Below, piece after piece: positions 34,182 to 42,618 of a stretch of 64,000 nucleotides of DNA. The notes beneath the pieces are model-generated. The model was not told where the DNA came from. It saw nothing but the letters and a program-made list of their open reading frames with translations, and did not search any database. Position 1 is the first letter of the stretch. Each line of letters begins with the position of its first letter. Where the stretch lies: positions 114,511 through 178,510 of the forward strand of contig DUKV01000001.1 in NCBI GenBank assembly GCA_013329165.1, read 5' to 3'. The DNA comes from Methanocalculus sp. GTDB taxonomy: Archaea; Halobacteriota; Methanomicrobia; Methanomicrobiales; Methanocorpusculaceae. A program made the translations under genes and the position numbers.

Positions 34182-34785
34182 TCCGCTGGAGTGCCGAGAG
34201 ATTTGTGCAGATCGCGATGATGATGACCGAAACCCAGATGAATCCGGTGACGCCACCGAGGATGAGGACAAGCAGGGTCTCGGGTCTTCCAAAGAACCCG
34301 ACTCCTTCGAGCGGATCATCAATTTTTCCGCAGACACGGTCTGAATAGCCGACCTCGGCATAGACGACCGGCTTGATGAAGGTGTTCATCATGGAGCCGA
34401 TGATGGCGAGTGTGACAACACCGAAGTCTGCTATCGGTGGGAGCGTGGTGAACCCGGAGATAATGGCAATTCCCGAGAGTCCGACACCAAGGAGTGCCAG
34501 CACATCGATATATTTGTCGACAATCCAGTCAAGAACCGCGCCGAAATTGCTGTCATGATTGGTTTTACGCGCGACACTCCCGTCTACAAGGTCGAGGATC
34601 GCAGAGATGAAGAGGAGGATGGATCCCGGAATAAACTGCTGATATACAAAGGAGACAGCACACCCAATCCCGAAAATAAGCGAAAGTATGGTGATCTGGT
34701 TTGGGGAGATACCCAGACGTACACAGAGGTTTGCGATCGGCTCCAGATACCGCATGCAGTGTGGACGTAATGTAGTAATGTTCAT
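34153..34785 (-). CDS. CDP-alcohol phosphatidyltransferase family membrane enzyme
   Basis: Transfers the archaetidyl group from CDP-archaeol to an alcohol head group in membrane lipid synthesis. 210 residues, about six transmembrane helices. The diagnostic motif is complete: DLVDGSVARKTNHDSNFGAVLDWIVDKYID gives D-x2-DG-x2-AR and G-x3-D-x3-D (about 67-96), read here in two parts. Head group unknown; a serine or inositol-phosphate acceptor is plausible (SISPN-like GISPNQIT is also seen in archaetidylinositol phosphate synthases). In haloarchaea an archaetidylserine synthase cooperates with archaeosortase A, so the convergent overlap with artA is suggestive. Confidence 0.82.
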   Translation of the reverse strand: MNITTLRPHCMRYLEPIANLCVRLGISPNQITILSLIFGIGCAVSFVYQQFIPGSILLFISAILDLVDGSVARKTNHDSNFGAVLDWIVDKYIDVLALLGVGLSGIAIISGFTTLPPIADFGVVTLAIIGSMMNTFIKPVVYAEVGYSDRVCGKIDDPLEGVGFFGRPETLLVLILGGVTGFIWVSVIIIAICTNLSALQRIIYLSGRLA

Positions 34786-34861
34786 TGTTCACCAGATCGG
34801 CTTGTGATAAACCCTATATTCTTAAGGTATTCAAAGAGATATATCAATCGAGAGGATCAGA

Positions 34862-35551
34862 ATGAGATCGCATCCGAAAAAACCACAGGTCATGATGATG
34901 TCCGAGATCACTGCAGATGGCAAGCTGACATTAAAGAAGGATGCATCCAGCAAGATCCTGATGAAATACATGGCAGAAGAGACCGAGACCCTTCTCCATA
35001 CAACGAGAGCCACGTGCGATGCGATCATGGTCGGATCCCGCACGATCCGGATCGACAATTCGTTTCTGACGGTCAGGAAAGTTCCCGGCAAGAGCCCGAT
35101 CCGCGTCATCCCAAACAGCAGGGGCGATCTGCCGCTCACTGCCAATATCTTCAAGCCTGATGCACAGACGGTGATTGCCGTCTCTGAAATTGCTTCCAGC
35201 GAACGGATCGATGCGATCAGGGCAACCGGTGCAGAGGTGGTAGTCTGCGGAGAGACCGAGGTGGATCTGCCCCTTCTGCTCGAAACACTGTACGAACAGT
35301 ACGGTGTCCGGAAGATGATGGTGGAGGGGGGGCCGACCCTGAACTACCATATGCTGCATCACCGCCTTGTGGATGAGATACGGCTCATTCATCTTCCATT
35401 CATCGTCGGGGGTGATGATACGCCCTCACTTGTCGGTGGCATGCATATCGAGAGTGAAGACGAGATGATCCGGCTTGAACTCCGCACCCACTATCTCTGC
35501 GGCACAAACCTCGTCACAGAATACGATGTACTCTATCCTGCCCAATCATGA
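34862..35551 (+). CDS. arfC: 2,5-diamino-6-(ribosylamino)pyrimidinone 5'-phosphate reductase
   Basis: RibD-C/DHFR-fold reductase acting second or third in archaeal riboflavin and F420 (Fo) precursor synthesis. Family motifs visible are MSEITADGKLTL at the N-terminus, the TCDAIMVGSRTIRIDNSFLT stretch (about 50-69) and MMVEGGPTLNYHML (about 156-169). No deaminase domain, as in the archaeal and fungal single-domain enzymes. The ATG of sppA overlaps its stop (35548-35551), so they form one unit. 229 residues. Confidence 0.9.
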   Translation: MRSHPKKPQVMMMSEITADGKLTLKKDASSKILMKYMAEETETLLHTTRATCDAIMVGSRTIRIDNSFLTVRKVPGKSPIRVIPNSRGDLPLTANIFKPDAQTVIAVSEIASSERIDAIRATGAEVVVCGETEVDLPLLLETLYEQYGVRKMMVEGGPTLNYHMLHHRLVDEIRLIHLPFIVGGDDTPSLVGGMHIESEDEMIRLELRTHYLCGTNLVTEYDVLYPAQS

Positions 35552-36336
35552 ACTATATTGAACGCCAGATAACGCGGCAGAAGAGGATCAGGCAGATCAA
35601 AACAGGAGGCCTCATTCTTCTCTTCCTGATCCTTGGTATCTTAGCCATTGTCGGTATCTTCAGCCTCATCGATCCCATTGGTGGGACCGATGTCTCGGTG
35701 ATCAGGATTGAGGGGACGATGGTTACCGGGGAAGCACGTTCCGGGGGCTATATCGGGAGCGAATATATCGGCAGTCAGATCAGGAAAGCAGCTGACGACT
35801 CCCTGACACAGGCGATCGTCCTCAGGATCGACTCGGGCGGCGGCACCCCGGCAGCTGCACAGGAGATCATCCGGGATATCATCTATGCAAAGGAGAGGAA
35901 GCCGGTCGTCGTCTCGATGGGCGATATTGCAACCTCTGGTGCATACTATATCGCCGCCTATGCCGATCGGATTTATTCGAACTATGATACCATGACCGGG
36001 GGTATCGGGGTGATATGGATCTTCTATGATACAAGCGATCAGCTCAGGAAAGAGGGGCTTGAGATCGATGTCGTAAAATCCGGTGAGATGAAGGATATGA
36101 CACACCCCTATCGCGGACTGACATCCGAAGAGGAAGATGTCGCCCAGGATCTCGTTGATGCGAGTTTCAATCGGCTCTTTACGGATATCAGCAGCCAGCG
36201 AAATATCACCCGTGACTCCATCGAAGATGCACGCGTGATCCGGGGTGAACAGGCCCTTGAGATCGGGCTTGTTGACGAGATCGGCAACCTCCAGGATGCG
36301 ATCGCCGGGGCCCGGGAGCTTGCCCGGTCCCGCTGA
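35548..36336 (+). CDS. sppA: Signal peptide peptidase SppA (serine-lysine protease)
   Basis: Membrane-anchored S49 protease that degrades cleaved signal peptides. 262 residues: one N-terminal transmembrane helix (about 20-42), the catalytic serine in SMGDIATSGAYYIA (about 128-141), and the general-base lysine in DVVKSGEMKDM (about 173-183). Short, single-domain archaeal/SppA-S form. Start overlaps the stop of arfC. No functional tie to arfC is apparent. Confidence 0.9.
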   Translation: MNYIERQITRQKRIRQIKTGGLILLFLILGILAIVGIFSLIDPIGGTDVSVIRIEGTMVTGEARSGGYIGSEYIGSQIRKAADDSLTQAIVLRIDSGGGTPAAAQEIIRDIIYAKERKPVVVSMGDIATSGAYYIAAYADRIYSNYDTMTGGIGVIWIFYDTSDQLRKEGLEIDVVKSGEMKDMTHPYRGLTSEEEDVAQDLVDASFNRLFTDISSQRNITRDSIEDARVIRGEQALEIGLVDEIGNLQDAIAGARELARSR

Positions 36337-36377
36337 TCGTTATTGGATGGTTCCCGGATTCAACCGCGCATAGAGGT

Positions 36378-37643
36378 TCATACGAGTGATACCGGATCGC
36401 CCTTCATGAACTCCCGGCAGACTGATGTCGCATAATGGCCGGGGGGAAGTGTGAAGGTGAGCCGGGCAGTATCACTTTCTGTTTCTGCATGTATCTCTGT
36501 TCTCAGGACGATCGGCCTGATCGATCCGTCAAATGCGCATTCCAGGTAGCCTGCCGCTTCCCTGAATGCACCTGATCCGATCCCGGCCTCTTCTGAGAGC
36601 CTGAGCATATACTCCTCCATCGGGCCCGGGTTTGAAATTGATGCTCCACCTGGCATGAATGCCGCGATCATCGCCCTCCCCCGTATGATATGCTGCCGTG
36701 CAGTCGGGAGGTTCTTCTCTGTTGCCCGGTCGGTTCTCCCGTTGAGGTAGACAAGGGTATCTCCTGCTTCGGGCTCATGCAGGGGGAGGGCGCGGTCGAA
36801 GCGATCCGAGATGGCGGCATTGAAGAGGTAGGACTGCCACGCAGAGACGAACATGGTGAGCAGTTTCGGCGGGAGGACTTTGAGTGCTCCCCTGTGATCG
36901 CCTTCGTGTTTTGAGAGATGATCAAGCATCGCCCGTTCAAATCCAAGTCTGACCGGGAGCGTATGCAATGCCTCCCTTGCATCGCCCGTATCCCTGAATG
37001 CCGCCCGTGCCGCTTTTACCTCCTCGTCTTCATGTGGGAAGGGATCGCCGATGTAGATATTCACCGCCTCCCGGTATTCTCCGCGGAGGATCGCCGATCC
37101 GACCCTGTGGGTGATTGGTTTCTGGGCACCGAATCGCTGGAGGCCGAAGTAGTTTGGGATCCCCGCCTGTACGGTCTCTGTTATTCCGGGGAGATGGGTG
37201 AGGTTCTCCCTCTCACAGCCTCGAATACTGATTGTAAACCGGTTCCCCTCAAGATCGCCAAGCGAGATGCCGAACTGATGCCGGTTCACCGGCTCGATTG
37301 TCATATCCTTAAATGAGAGTGCCCGTACCTGGTCTGCTTCGACCTTATAGAGCGAGATATAGTGGGTGGCAACGGCGTTTCTGTCCTTTGTGCCGGCCCA
37401 GCCGATCCGTTTTCTGCTGATCCCAAGCCGTTTTGCGATCTCCTGGATGGCGTGCTGATGCTCCCATGAGCGGCGGGTGACGGTGCAGATCAGGTACGGC
37501 CCGGTCCCGGTGAATGGCTTTGGGATCTCTTCGACAACAAAGTCTTCAGGCGAGGTTCTCAGCTTCCCGCCGATGCCGGGATGGTCGTCTCCATAGTACC
37601 GCATCTGAAGCTCGTGTTCCAGGGGATAGGGGCTTGGCATCAT
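36378..37643 (-). CDS. truD: tRNA pseudouridine(13) synthase TruD
   Basis: Isomerises uridine 13 (and in archaea some other sites) to pseudouridine. The catalytic aspartate is in the GWAGTKDRNAVATHYISL motif (about residue 85). The TruD-specific insertion domain follows, and the FLRY-like ITISIRGCERENL and IPNYFGLQRFG motifs are recognisable. I start at ATG 37643, which overlaps the pth2 stop (ATGA); upstream extension reads nonsense over pth2. 421 residues. Together with pth2 it forms a small RNA/translation operon. Confidence 0.93.
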   Translation of the reverse strand: MMPSPYPLEHELQMRYYGDDHPGIGGKLRTSPEDFVVEEIPKPFTGTGPYLICTVTRRSWEHQHAIQEIAKRLGISRKRIGWAGTKDRNAVATHYISLYKVEADQVRALSFKDMTIEPVNRHQFGISLGDLEGNRFTISIRGCERENLTHLPGITETVQAGIPNYFGLQRFGAQKPITHRVGSAILRGEYREAVNIYIGDPFPHEDEEVKAARAAFRDTGDAREALHTLPVRLGFERAMLDHLSKHEGDHRGALKVLPPKLLTMFVSAWQSYLFNAAISDRFDRALPLHEPEAGDTLVYLNGRTDRATEKNLPTARQHIIRGRAMIAAFMPGGASISNPGPMEEYMLRLSEEAGIGSGAFREAAGYLECAFDGSIRPIVLRTEIHAETESDTARLTFTLPPGHYATSVCREFMKGDPVSLV

Positions 37644-38002
37644 AGGAGTTTCAGATCTGAGGTGACCCGGTCGAGGAGTTCGGATTTTGCGGGTCCAAGG
37701 CCAAGGGCGGTGACGGTTCCCGGCGGGATCTCGGTGAGGCCTGCATCCTGGATGATGCATGCAGGGATGCCGTTTGCTTCTGCGACCACCTTCAGTTCAT
37801 AGAGCGCCCGCTCCCCGCTCACCTTCAGGGCGACCTTCTTCTGCCCCTCATCCATCCATGAGCGTTTTGAGGCGGCAGTTGCTTTTTCATAGGCCCCGAC
37901 TGCTGCATGGGCGAGCTGGGCGCATCTCTTCCCGCAGCTCATCTTCACATCGTCCCTGATGATCAGGCATTGTTTCCAGGCAAATTCGGGGGGTTCTCTC
38001 AT
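37640..38002 (-). CDS. pth2: Peptidyl-tRNA hydrolase 2
   Basis: Archaeal/eukaryotic-type Pth2, releasing peptides from drop-off tRNAs. 120 residues: KQCLIIRDDVKMSCGKRCAQLAHAAVGAY carries the conserved lysine and the GK-x-AAQ-AHA-like signature (read here as GKRCAQLAHAA), and TALGLGPAKSELLDRVTSDLKLL closes the fold. The start is ATG 38002; the TTG four codons upstream is unlikely. Followed directly by truD. Confidence 0.92.
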   Translation of the reverse strand: MREPPEFAWKQCLIIRDDVKMSCGKRCAQLAHAAVGAYEKATAASKRSWMDEGQKKVALKVSGERALYELKVVAEANGIPACIIQDAGLTEIPPGTVTALGLGPAKSELLDRVTSDLKLL

Positions 38003-38094
38003 CGTGGTTATCAATTGGCTGGGATGGAAGAAATATATGCCCCTGTGGATGATACGGCGATATTCTTATTGTCTTGCCGATCTCAGGTTCTCCC

Positions 38095-38577
38095 ATGACA
38101 GATCTTACGATTGGAATGAAGGCACCGGATTTCTGCCTCCCTGATATCGATGAACATATGGTCTGCCTTGAAGAGCTTCGTGGCGTCTTTTCCGTCATCT
38201 ACTTCTATCCAAAAGACAACTCCTCAGGCTGTACCCTCGAAGCCCGCTCCTTCTCGGATGCGATGGAGGAGTTTGCCAGGGATAATACGCCGGTGTTTGG
38301 GATCAGCCCGGATTCGATCGAAAGCCACCGGCGTTTCGCCGGGAAGCAGCAGCTCACAGTCACCCTTCTCTCAGATCCCGAACACCTGGTGATCGAGGCG
38401 TATGGCGCCTGGGAGCAGAAGAAGATCTCAGGCAGGGAGGATATGGGGGTTGAACGGTGCACCTTCATCATCGATCCTGATGGGAACATTGCCCACATCT
38501 GGCGGAAGGTGAAGGTGAAGGGGCATGTGGAAGAGGTGCTTCAGCGGCTCGAAGAACTGAGAGCAGAGGGGCGTTAG
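38095..38577 (+). CDS. Peroxiredoxin (BCP/PrxQ type)
   Basis: Thiol peroxidase of 160 residues, thioredoxin fold, reducing hydroperoxides. The peroxidatic cysteine is in YPKDNSSGCTLEARSF (about 38-53, in place of the more common TPGCT), and DPEHLVIEAYGAW and FIIDPDGNIAHIWRKVK are typical of BCP proteins. A second Cys five residues after the peroxidatic one, seen in some PrxQ, is absent, so resolving probably uses an external thiol. AGGT lies 6 nt before ATG 38095. Tail-to-tail, 4-nt overlap, with a QueG-like gene. Confidence 0.9.
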   Translation: MTDLTIGMKAPDFCLPDIDEHMVCLEELRGVFSVIYFYPKDNSSGCTLEARSFSDAMEEFARDNTPVFGISPDSIESHRRFAGKQQLTVTLLSDPEHLVIEAYGAWEQKKISGREDMGVERCTFIIDPDGNIAHIWRKVKVKGHVEEVLQRLEELRAEGR

Positions 38578-39224
38578 GGGCAGGCGAGCTCGCATGCCCG
38601 GCAGTGGTCTATTTTCCCATCGTTTCTGCTTTTATCTGCATCCATCCGCTGCATGCACCGCTCCCGGCTGTACCTGCCGGTATCAAATGCCCCCATCGGG
38701 CAGGTGCTGATGCAGTACCCGGGGCATTCCGGGCAGGGATCTGTGAGATCGATTGGTGCCGGTGGATCGGATCTGATATCTGCCCAGACTGCCCGGAACC
38801 TGATCCCCGGTCCAAATCCAGGCACCAGAACGAGGTTATTTTTACCCATGATCCCGATTCCGGCCAGTACTGCGGCATCCTTGAGATAGATCCCGCCGTC
38901 ATAAAGCTGGTATGGGATCAGTCCGGCTTCGATCCCGTGCCTGTCATGCAGCCATCCTGCCAGCCGTCTCCCGATCGTTCCTAGCTGCCGATCCCCCGGT
39001 GTGCCACGCCCCTCCTCCCAGTAATCCATCTCCGGCGTGACCGGGTCATGGAAGAGGCCGAGGATGATGTAGGTTCCCTGATCTCTCATTGAACCCTGGT
39101 TGCCGTCTGCCCTGGCTGATGGACAGTTGATAAGCATAGCTGTGGGGAGGGTGCCTGCCACGTCTGCCCCGAGCCGTAGGGCATGCCAAACTGTTTTCTG
39201 GAGAATCTCCTCGTCACCGTTCAT
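38574..39224 (-). CDS. QueG-like 4Fe-4S protein
   Basis: 216-residue iron-sulfur protein related to epoxyqueuosine reductase and other double-cubane ferredoxin-like enzymes of methanogens. An LKDAAVLAGIGIMGKNNLVLVPGFGP stretch (read in two parts, about 116-141) is characteristic, and eight cysteines near the C-terminus (CPECPGYCISTCP and later CRACELACP) would bind two 4Fe-4S clusters. The cobalamin-binding part of QueG is not evident. Archaea make archaeosine, not queuosine, so the substrate is probably different. ATG 39224 preferred over an upstream TTG. Confidence 0.75.
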   Translation of the reverse strand: MNGDEEILQKTVWHALRLGADVAGTLPTAMLINCPSARADGNQGSMRDQGTYIILGLFHDPVTPEMDYWEEGRGTPGDRQLGTIGRRLAGWLHDRHGIEAGLIPYQLYDGGIYLKDAAVLAGIGIMGKNNLVLVPGFGPGIRFRAVWADIRSDPPAPIDLTDPCPECPGYCISTCPMGAFDTGRYSRERCMQRMDADKSRNDGKIDHCRACELACP

Positions 39225-39348
39225 CAGCAAAGGATGGAACCGGGGGGTAAAAAAAGATCCGGTCGTATCATCCCTGCCTCCTCTGTGGTGGTGTATCTTC
39301 TCCTGCCCTCTTGAAAAGAATCATAACATCACGGCGAGAAGTAATCAG

Positions 39349-40659
39349 ATGATGACTGTCCCTCCCCCCCGCCATCCCGTGCCCGCATTTGATCTCTTCA
39401 ATGTCCTCTTCGAACAGATCTATGACCCGACGATGACCGTCGTCCTCACCTTTGACGGGCAGGTCGATGAAGCTATACTGAAGATGGCGACAATGCGGCT
39501 GATCCGATCAAATCCCTACATCAGATCGAGGTTTGCGGTTCTGGATGGACAGCCGGTCTGGGAGGAGATCGGGGAAGAGGAGTGGGGGCGGGCGTTTTCC
39601 ATTCTAGAACTCCCGGAAGATGGAAAAATTCCGCCTGCCGTTCTTCCCCCGTCTGTTGATCTCCGTGCAGGCCCGCAGATCCGGGTGACGGTGTACCGGG
39701 GAACGGGCGGCGATACCATCTGTGTCACCTGCCACCATGGGTTCTGCGATGCAACGGGTGTCCTCACGATGGCAGAGGATCTCTCTTCGGCGTACCGGGG
39801 GGTTATCGCAGATCCTCATTATGCCCCCCCGGATACCGGCTGCTATGACCGGACCACCGATCGCATCCTCTCCCTCTTTACCGAAGAGGAGTGCAGGCTG
39901 GCGATTGCAGAGGAAGAGCCGTTCGTCGATCGCTGGCATTTTCCGGCTGAGCAGGTCGGACGGGGCACGCAACGGGCCGCATGCCGGACACTTCCGGTGG
40001 ATCGGCTTGGCCGGATCAAGGCACTCGCAAAGGAGTATGGCGGCACCGTCAATGACGTCCTGATTGCTGCGTTCTTTCTGGCTTTTTTAGCGATCAGGGA
40101 TGATCCCGCTGATCGTGGCACTCCCCGCGGCATCCTGACATCAGCGGATATGCGGCGGCTTCTGCCGGGGGCCGAACGCCTCCCGCCGATGAACCTCTCG
40201 GTTGCCTTTGAGCTGATGCTTGAGGCGGGTCCGGGTGCTACACTTGGGGATATCCTCCCGCGCGTGGTTTCTTCCATGAAAAGGCGCAAAGACGGCAGGA
40301 TCGGGCCGGGCTGCATTCATTTCTATGATGAGATCTATGCCGGCGGGATGGATGCGGTGGAGGCGTTCTTTGACGATATGATCGATCGATATAGAAGAGA
40401 TGGCGAGAAGAACCCGGTCTTTGCAAACCTGGGAATCATCAACCCGGATGAGTATCTTCCCATGCCCGGAAAAGATGGACGTGATCTCTCCCTTGAACGG
40501 TTCCACTTCATCCCCTGCATCTGCTGGCCCTATGGGTTCCTGATGGTGGCCTATACCTTCAGGGGAGAGCTTACCATTATGACGGCATATGAGGAGGGGC
40601 CGTATTCAACCGAGACGGTTGAGCGGTTTCTGGAGTATGTGGATGGGTATCTGGCATGA
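39349..40659 (+). CDS. Condensation-domain / acyltransferase superfamily protein
   Basis: 436 residues of the CoA-dependent acyltransferase (chloramphenicol acetyltransferase, NRPS condensation) fold. The catalytic HHGFCDATG matches the HHxxxD motif (about residue 127), and the second conserved structural element NDVLIAAFFLAFLAI (about 236) is where alcohol and peptide-forming members have a similar helix. The acyl donor and acceptor are unknown. Stand-alone, with no carrier-protein or NRPS gene nearby. Start at ATG 39349/39352; earlier in-frame codons fall over the divergent gene. Archaeal members are uncommon. Confidence 0.75.
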   Translation: MMTVPPPRHPVPAFDLFNVLFEQIYDPTMTVVLTFDGQVDEAILKMATMRLIRSNPYIRSRFAVLDGQPVWEEIGEEEWGRAFSILELPEDGKIPPAVLPPSVDLRAGPQIRVTVYRGTGGDTICVTCHHGFCDATGVLTMAEDLSSAYRGVIADPHYAPPDTGCYDRTTDRILSLFTEEECRLAIAEEEPFVDRWHFPAEQVGRGTQRAACRTLPVDRLGRIKALAKEYGGTVNDVLIAAFFLAFLAIRDDPADRGTPRGILTSADMRRLLPGAERLPPMNLSVAFELMLEAGPGATLGDILPRVVSSMKRRKDGRIGPGCIHFYDEIYAGGMDAVEAFFDDMIDRYRRDGEKNPVFANLGIINPDEYLPMPGKDGRDLSLERFHFIPCICWPYGFLMVAYTFRGELTIMTAYEEGPYSTETVERFLEYVDGYLA

Positions 40660-40696
40660 GATCCGATATCCGGGTGGATTGGGGTTATGATCTGAT

Positions 40697-41038
40697 ATGA
40701 CGATGCAGGGAAACAGAATCTTCTGGTTAACACTCCTTGTTTGCGTTATTGCCTGTTGTATGGGTGCCGGCGCCTCGCAGAGTGCCGGGGATGCAATGGA
40801 ATTCGAATCTGATGCATTAGAGGGGGGAGATGGTGTGGAGAATGAGGTTGGGGATATCCTCGAAGAACCAGAGACCGGAGACAGAGTGGTGTATATTGGT
40901 CCCGGAGCCGGCTCCACCTTTTCAGTTGCGTATCACCCGTCTCTTCTGTATCTTATCGCGGGGATTCTGCTGCTTCCTGCTGCCGGAGTTCTTCTTTATG
41001 TATTCAGGCGGAGGTGCCGGAAGGGGGATGGGCGGTAG
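40697..41038 (+). CDS. Small secreted/membrane protein
   Basis: 113 residues: an N-terminal hydrophobic segment (about 9-24, signal or anchor), an acidic extracytoplasmic stretch rich in Glu/Asp/Gly, and a C-terminal transmembrane helix (about 83-102) ending in FRRRCRKGDGR. This is a type I-like layout with the acidic part outside. No known domain. It lies between the condensation-fold gene (37-nt gap) and the convergent wtpA gene. Confidence 0.6.
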   Translation: MTMQGNRIFWLTLLVCVIACCMGAGASQSAGDAMEFESDALEGGDGVENEVGDILEEPETGDRVVYIGPGAGSTFSVAYHPSLLYLIAGILLLPAAGVLLYVFRRRCRKGDGR

Positions 41039-41057
41039 CCCGGGGATACTCAGGTAA

Positions 41058-42053
41058 TTACAACGGTTCAGGGCCACCATACTGCCCTTTTTGGATGCCT
41101 TCGATCATGAATTCCAGAAACTGCTCAGCGTGCTCTGGCTTCTCTGCGTTATTTGGAATGGTCGCAGCATAGACGATCGGCTCTCCGATCCGGATATTTT
41201 CGATCGATTCAAAACGTTGATATCCGAGATTCACCCGGACTTTTTTGTAATTATCCAGAAATTGTGGATCCGAGAGATCGATTTCAGGAGGCAGATCTAT
41301 CCAGTGAAGACCGTGATCGCGTGCCACACTCCTGTATTCAAATACATAATCGATACCCCCGGCATCAAGGAGTGCCAGAAGATAGATGCTCCCCGATCGT
41401 ATGCTCACTTTGTCACCTTCCGGGAGCAGGAGTTCCGGAAGTACGATGGAGATACCATCCCCGGATCTCTCCACAGTGGCCATGGGATGAATATGATCTC
41501 CGATCATCCTGTCAAAGAGTCCTTCATCGCCATAGTACTCCCCGGCAAGCGCTGTCACCATCAGCGCCCGGTATCCACAAGCATCGAGCATGGGATTTGA
41601 AAAACCAATGTGAACATCCGGCCTTGCAAGGATCTGGTACCAGTTATCCGGGGTAATCTCATCAGCATACATGCTCTGGTTTGTATAGGCGATCACGATC
41701 TGATTGGTTGCAAAAGGAACAAATGAATCTGCATACTGTCCCTCTCCATTATCCATCTCCCGGTACATCATATCCGGAATGAGAGCCTGGTCAGCTACCA
41801 ACACCAGATCAAACCTGCGGTTCAGATCAGTGACCTGCCTGACTGCCTGGATGCTCCCATGACCTTCAACCTGAATGTCGACCTCTGGATGTAGATCCTC
41901 GTATGCCTCTTCAATTGCCTCAAGAGGAACAAGCATACTGCCTGCCGAGACGACCCGGACCGTCACTTCCTCCTCTGATTGATCCATACATCCGGCACCA
42001 AGCAGGAGCAGCAGAGTACAAAGTAGCAGAGTACAAAGCAGCAGGAACCGCAT
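41058..42053 (-). CDS. wtpA: Tungstate/molybdate-binding lipoprotein WtpA
   Basis: Substrate-binding protein of the Wtp ABC importer (high affinity for tungstate, also molybdate). 331 residues: a hydrophobic signal peptide with lipobox GAGCMD (Cys about 22) and the family opening VVSAGSMLVPLEAIEEAY. HGSIQAVRQVTDL, DLVLVADQALIPDM and the late PMLDACGYRALM segment also belong to the oxyanion site of this family. Its partners wtpB and wtpC are 9.6 kb away on the other strand, which is unusual, since the three are normally one operon. Last gene of the surface-protein cluster (3-nt gap to the upstream lipoprotein gene). The signal peptide contains a 15-bp duplication. Confidence 0.9.
   Translation of the reverse strand: MRFLLLCTLLLCTLLLLLGAGCMDQSEEEVTVRVVSAGSMLVPLEAIEEAYEDLHPEVDIQVEGHGSIQAVRQVTDLNRRFDLVLVADQALIPDMMYREMDNGEGQYADSFVPFATNQIVIAYTNQSMYADEITPDNWYQILARPDVHIGFSNPMLDACGYRALMVTALAGEYYGDEGLFDRMIGDHIHPMATVERSGDGISIVLPELLLPEGDKVSIRSGSIYLLALLDAGGIDYVFEYRSVARDHGLHWIDLPPEIDLSDPQFLDNYKKVRVNLGYQRFESIENIRIGEPIVYAATIPNNAEKPEHAEQFLEFMIEGIQKGQYGGPEPL
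42011..42040 (-). repeat. 15-bp tandem duplication in wtpA signal peptide
   Basis: Plus strand GCAGAGTACAAAGTA followed by GCAGAGTACAAAGCA, one mismatch. It is in frame and encodes a repeated LLCTL unit that lengthens the hydrophobic core of the lipoprotein signal. A probable slippage expansion. Confidence 0.75.
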
Positions 42054-42056
42054 TAT

Positions 42057-42614
42057 TCACCGCCGCTTAACCTCAATGGTATCAACCCATTTTACCCACG
42101 AACTTGCTTCGACGATGGTATTCTCCTGATCTGAGATGATAATCACCCTGAGGGGACCTCCCCATTCTTCATCAATGATCTCGCCATCCCGCTCATATGC
42201 ACAGATCACTGAAAGACCTGGAGACGGGATCTCCCTGAGATCTTCATTCAGTGTCATGAAACCTTCTCCCTTGATCTGGTCTGCACCAAACACCCAGAGG
42301 TAGCCATCATCTGCTGAAATATAGACGAGATCCTCCGGCCCCATACCTCCGACCCTCTCGATAAGATCGCTGATCAGAACCCCACGATAGGTATTTGGAC
42401 CTACTTTGATCCCTACGGTGGAGATACCATACCCATATCCTTCGACAGAGGGAAGCGATCTGAGCTCCTGGAGAGTGAGCACCTCTTCAGTATCACCAAT
42501 AAGGGTCAGATTCCAGATCCGATCATCGGTCTGTTCAACGGGGGCGCTCATACAACCAGAGATGAAAAGTGCTGCGATCAACACGGCACACATGAAAAAA
42601 GTGCTCATTTGCAT
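42057..42614 (-). CDS. Lipoprotein with molybdopterin-oxidoreductase-like (SUOX) fold
   Basis: 185-residue lipoprotein: signal peptide with lipobox FISGCMS (Cys at about 21 from ATG 42614), then one Oxidored_molyb-type domain. The domain signs are IWNLTLIGDTEEVLTLQEL, LISDLIERVGGM, LVYISADDGYLWVF, EEWGGPLRVI and ASSWVKWVDTIEVK. The catalytic cysteine of true sulfite oxidases is not present at the expected position, so it may bind a molybdenum/tungsten compound, act as a binding partner, or be structural only. It is the gene directly upstream of wtpA (3-nt gap). Cell-surface location is predicted. Confidence 0.75.
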   Translation of the reverse strand: MQMSTFFMCAVLIAALFISGCMSAPVEQTDDRIWNLTLIGDTEEVLTLQELRSLPSVEGYGYGISTVGIKVGPNTYRGVLISDLIERVGGMGPEDLVYISADDGYLWVFGADQIKGEGFMTLNEDLREIPSPGLSVICAYERDGEIIDEEWGGPLRVIIISDQENTIVEASSWVKWVDTIEVKRR

Positions 42615-42618
42615 TTGC

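Noticed and set aside
34804..35160. 118-codon plus-strand frame at the arfC start
   Set aside because: Overlaps arfC in another frame, and its composition is unlike a protein.
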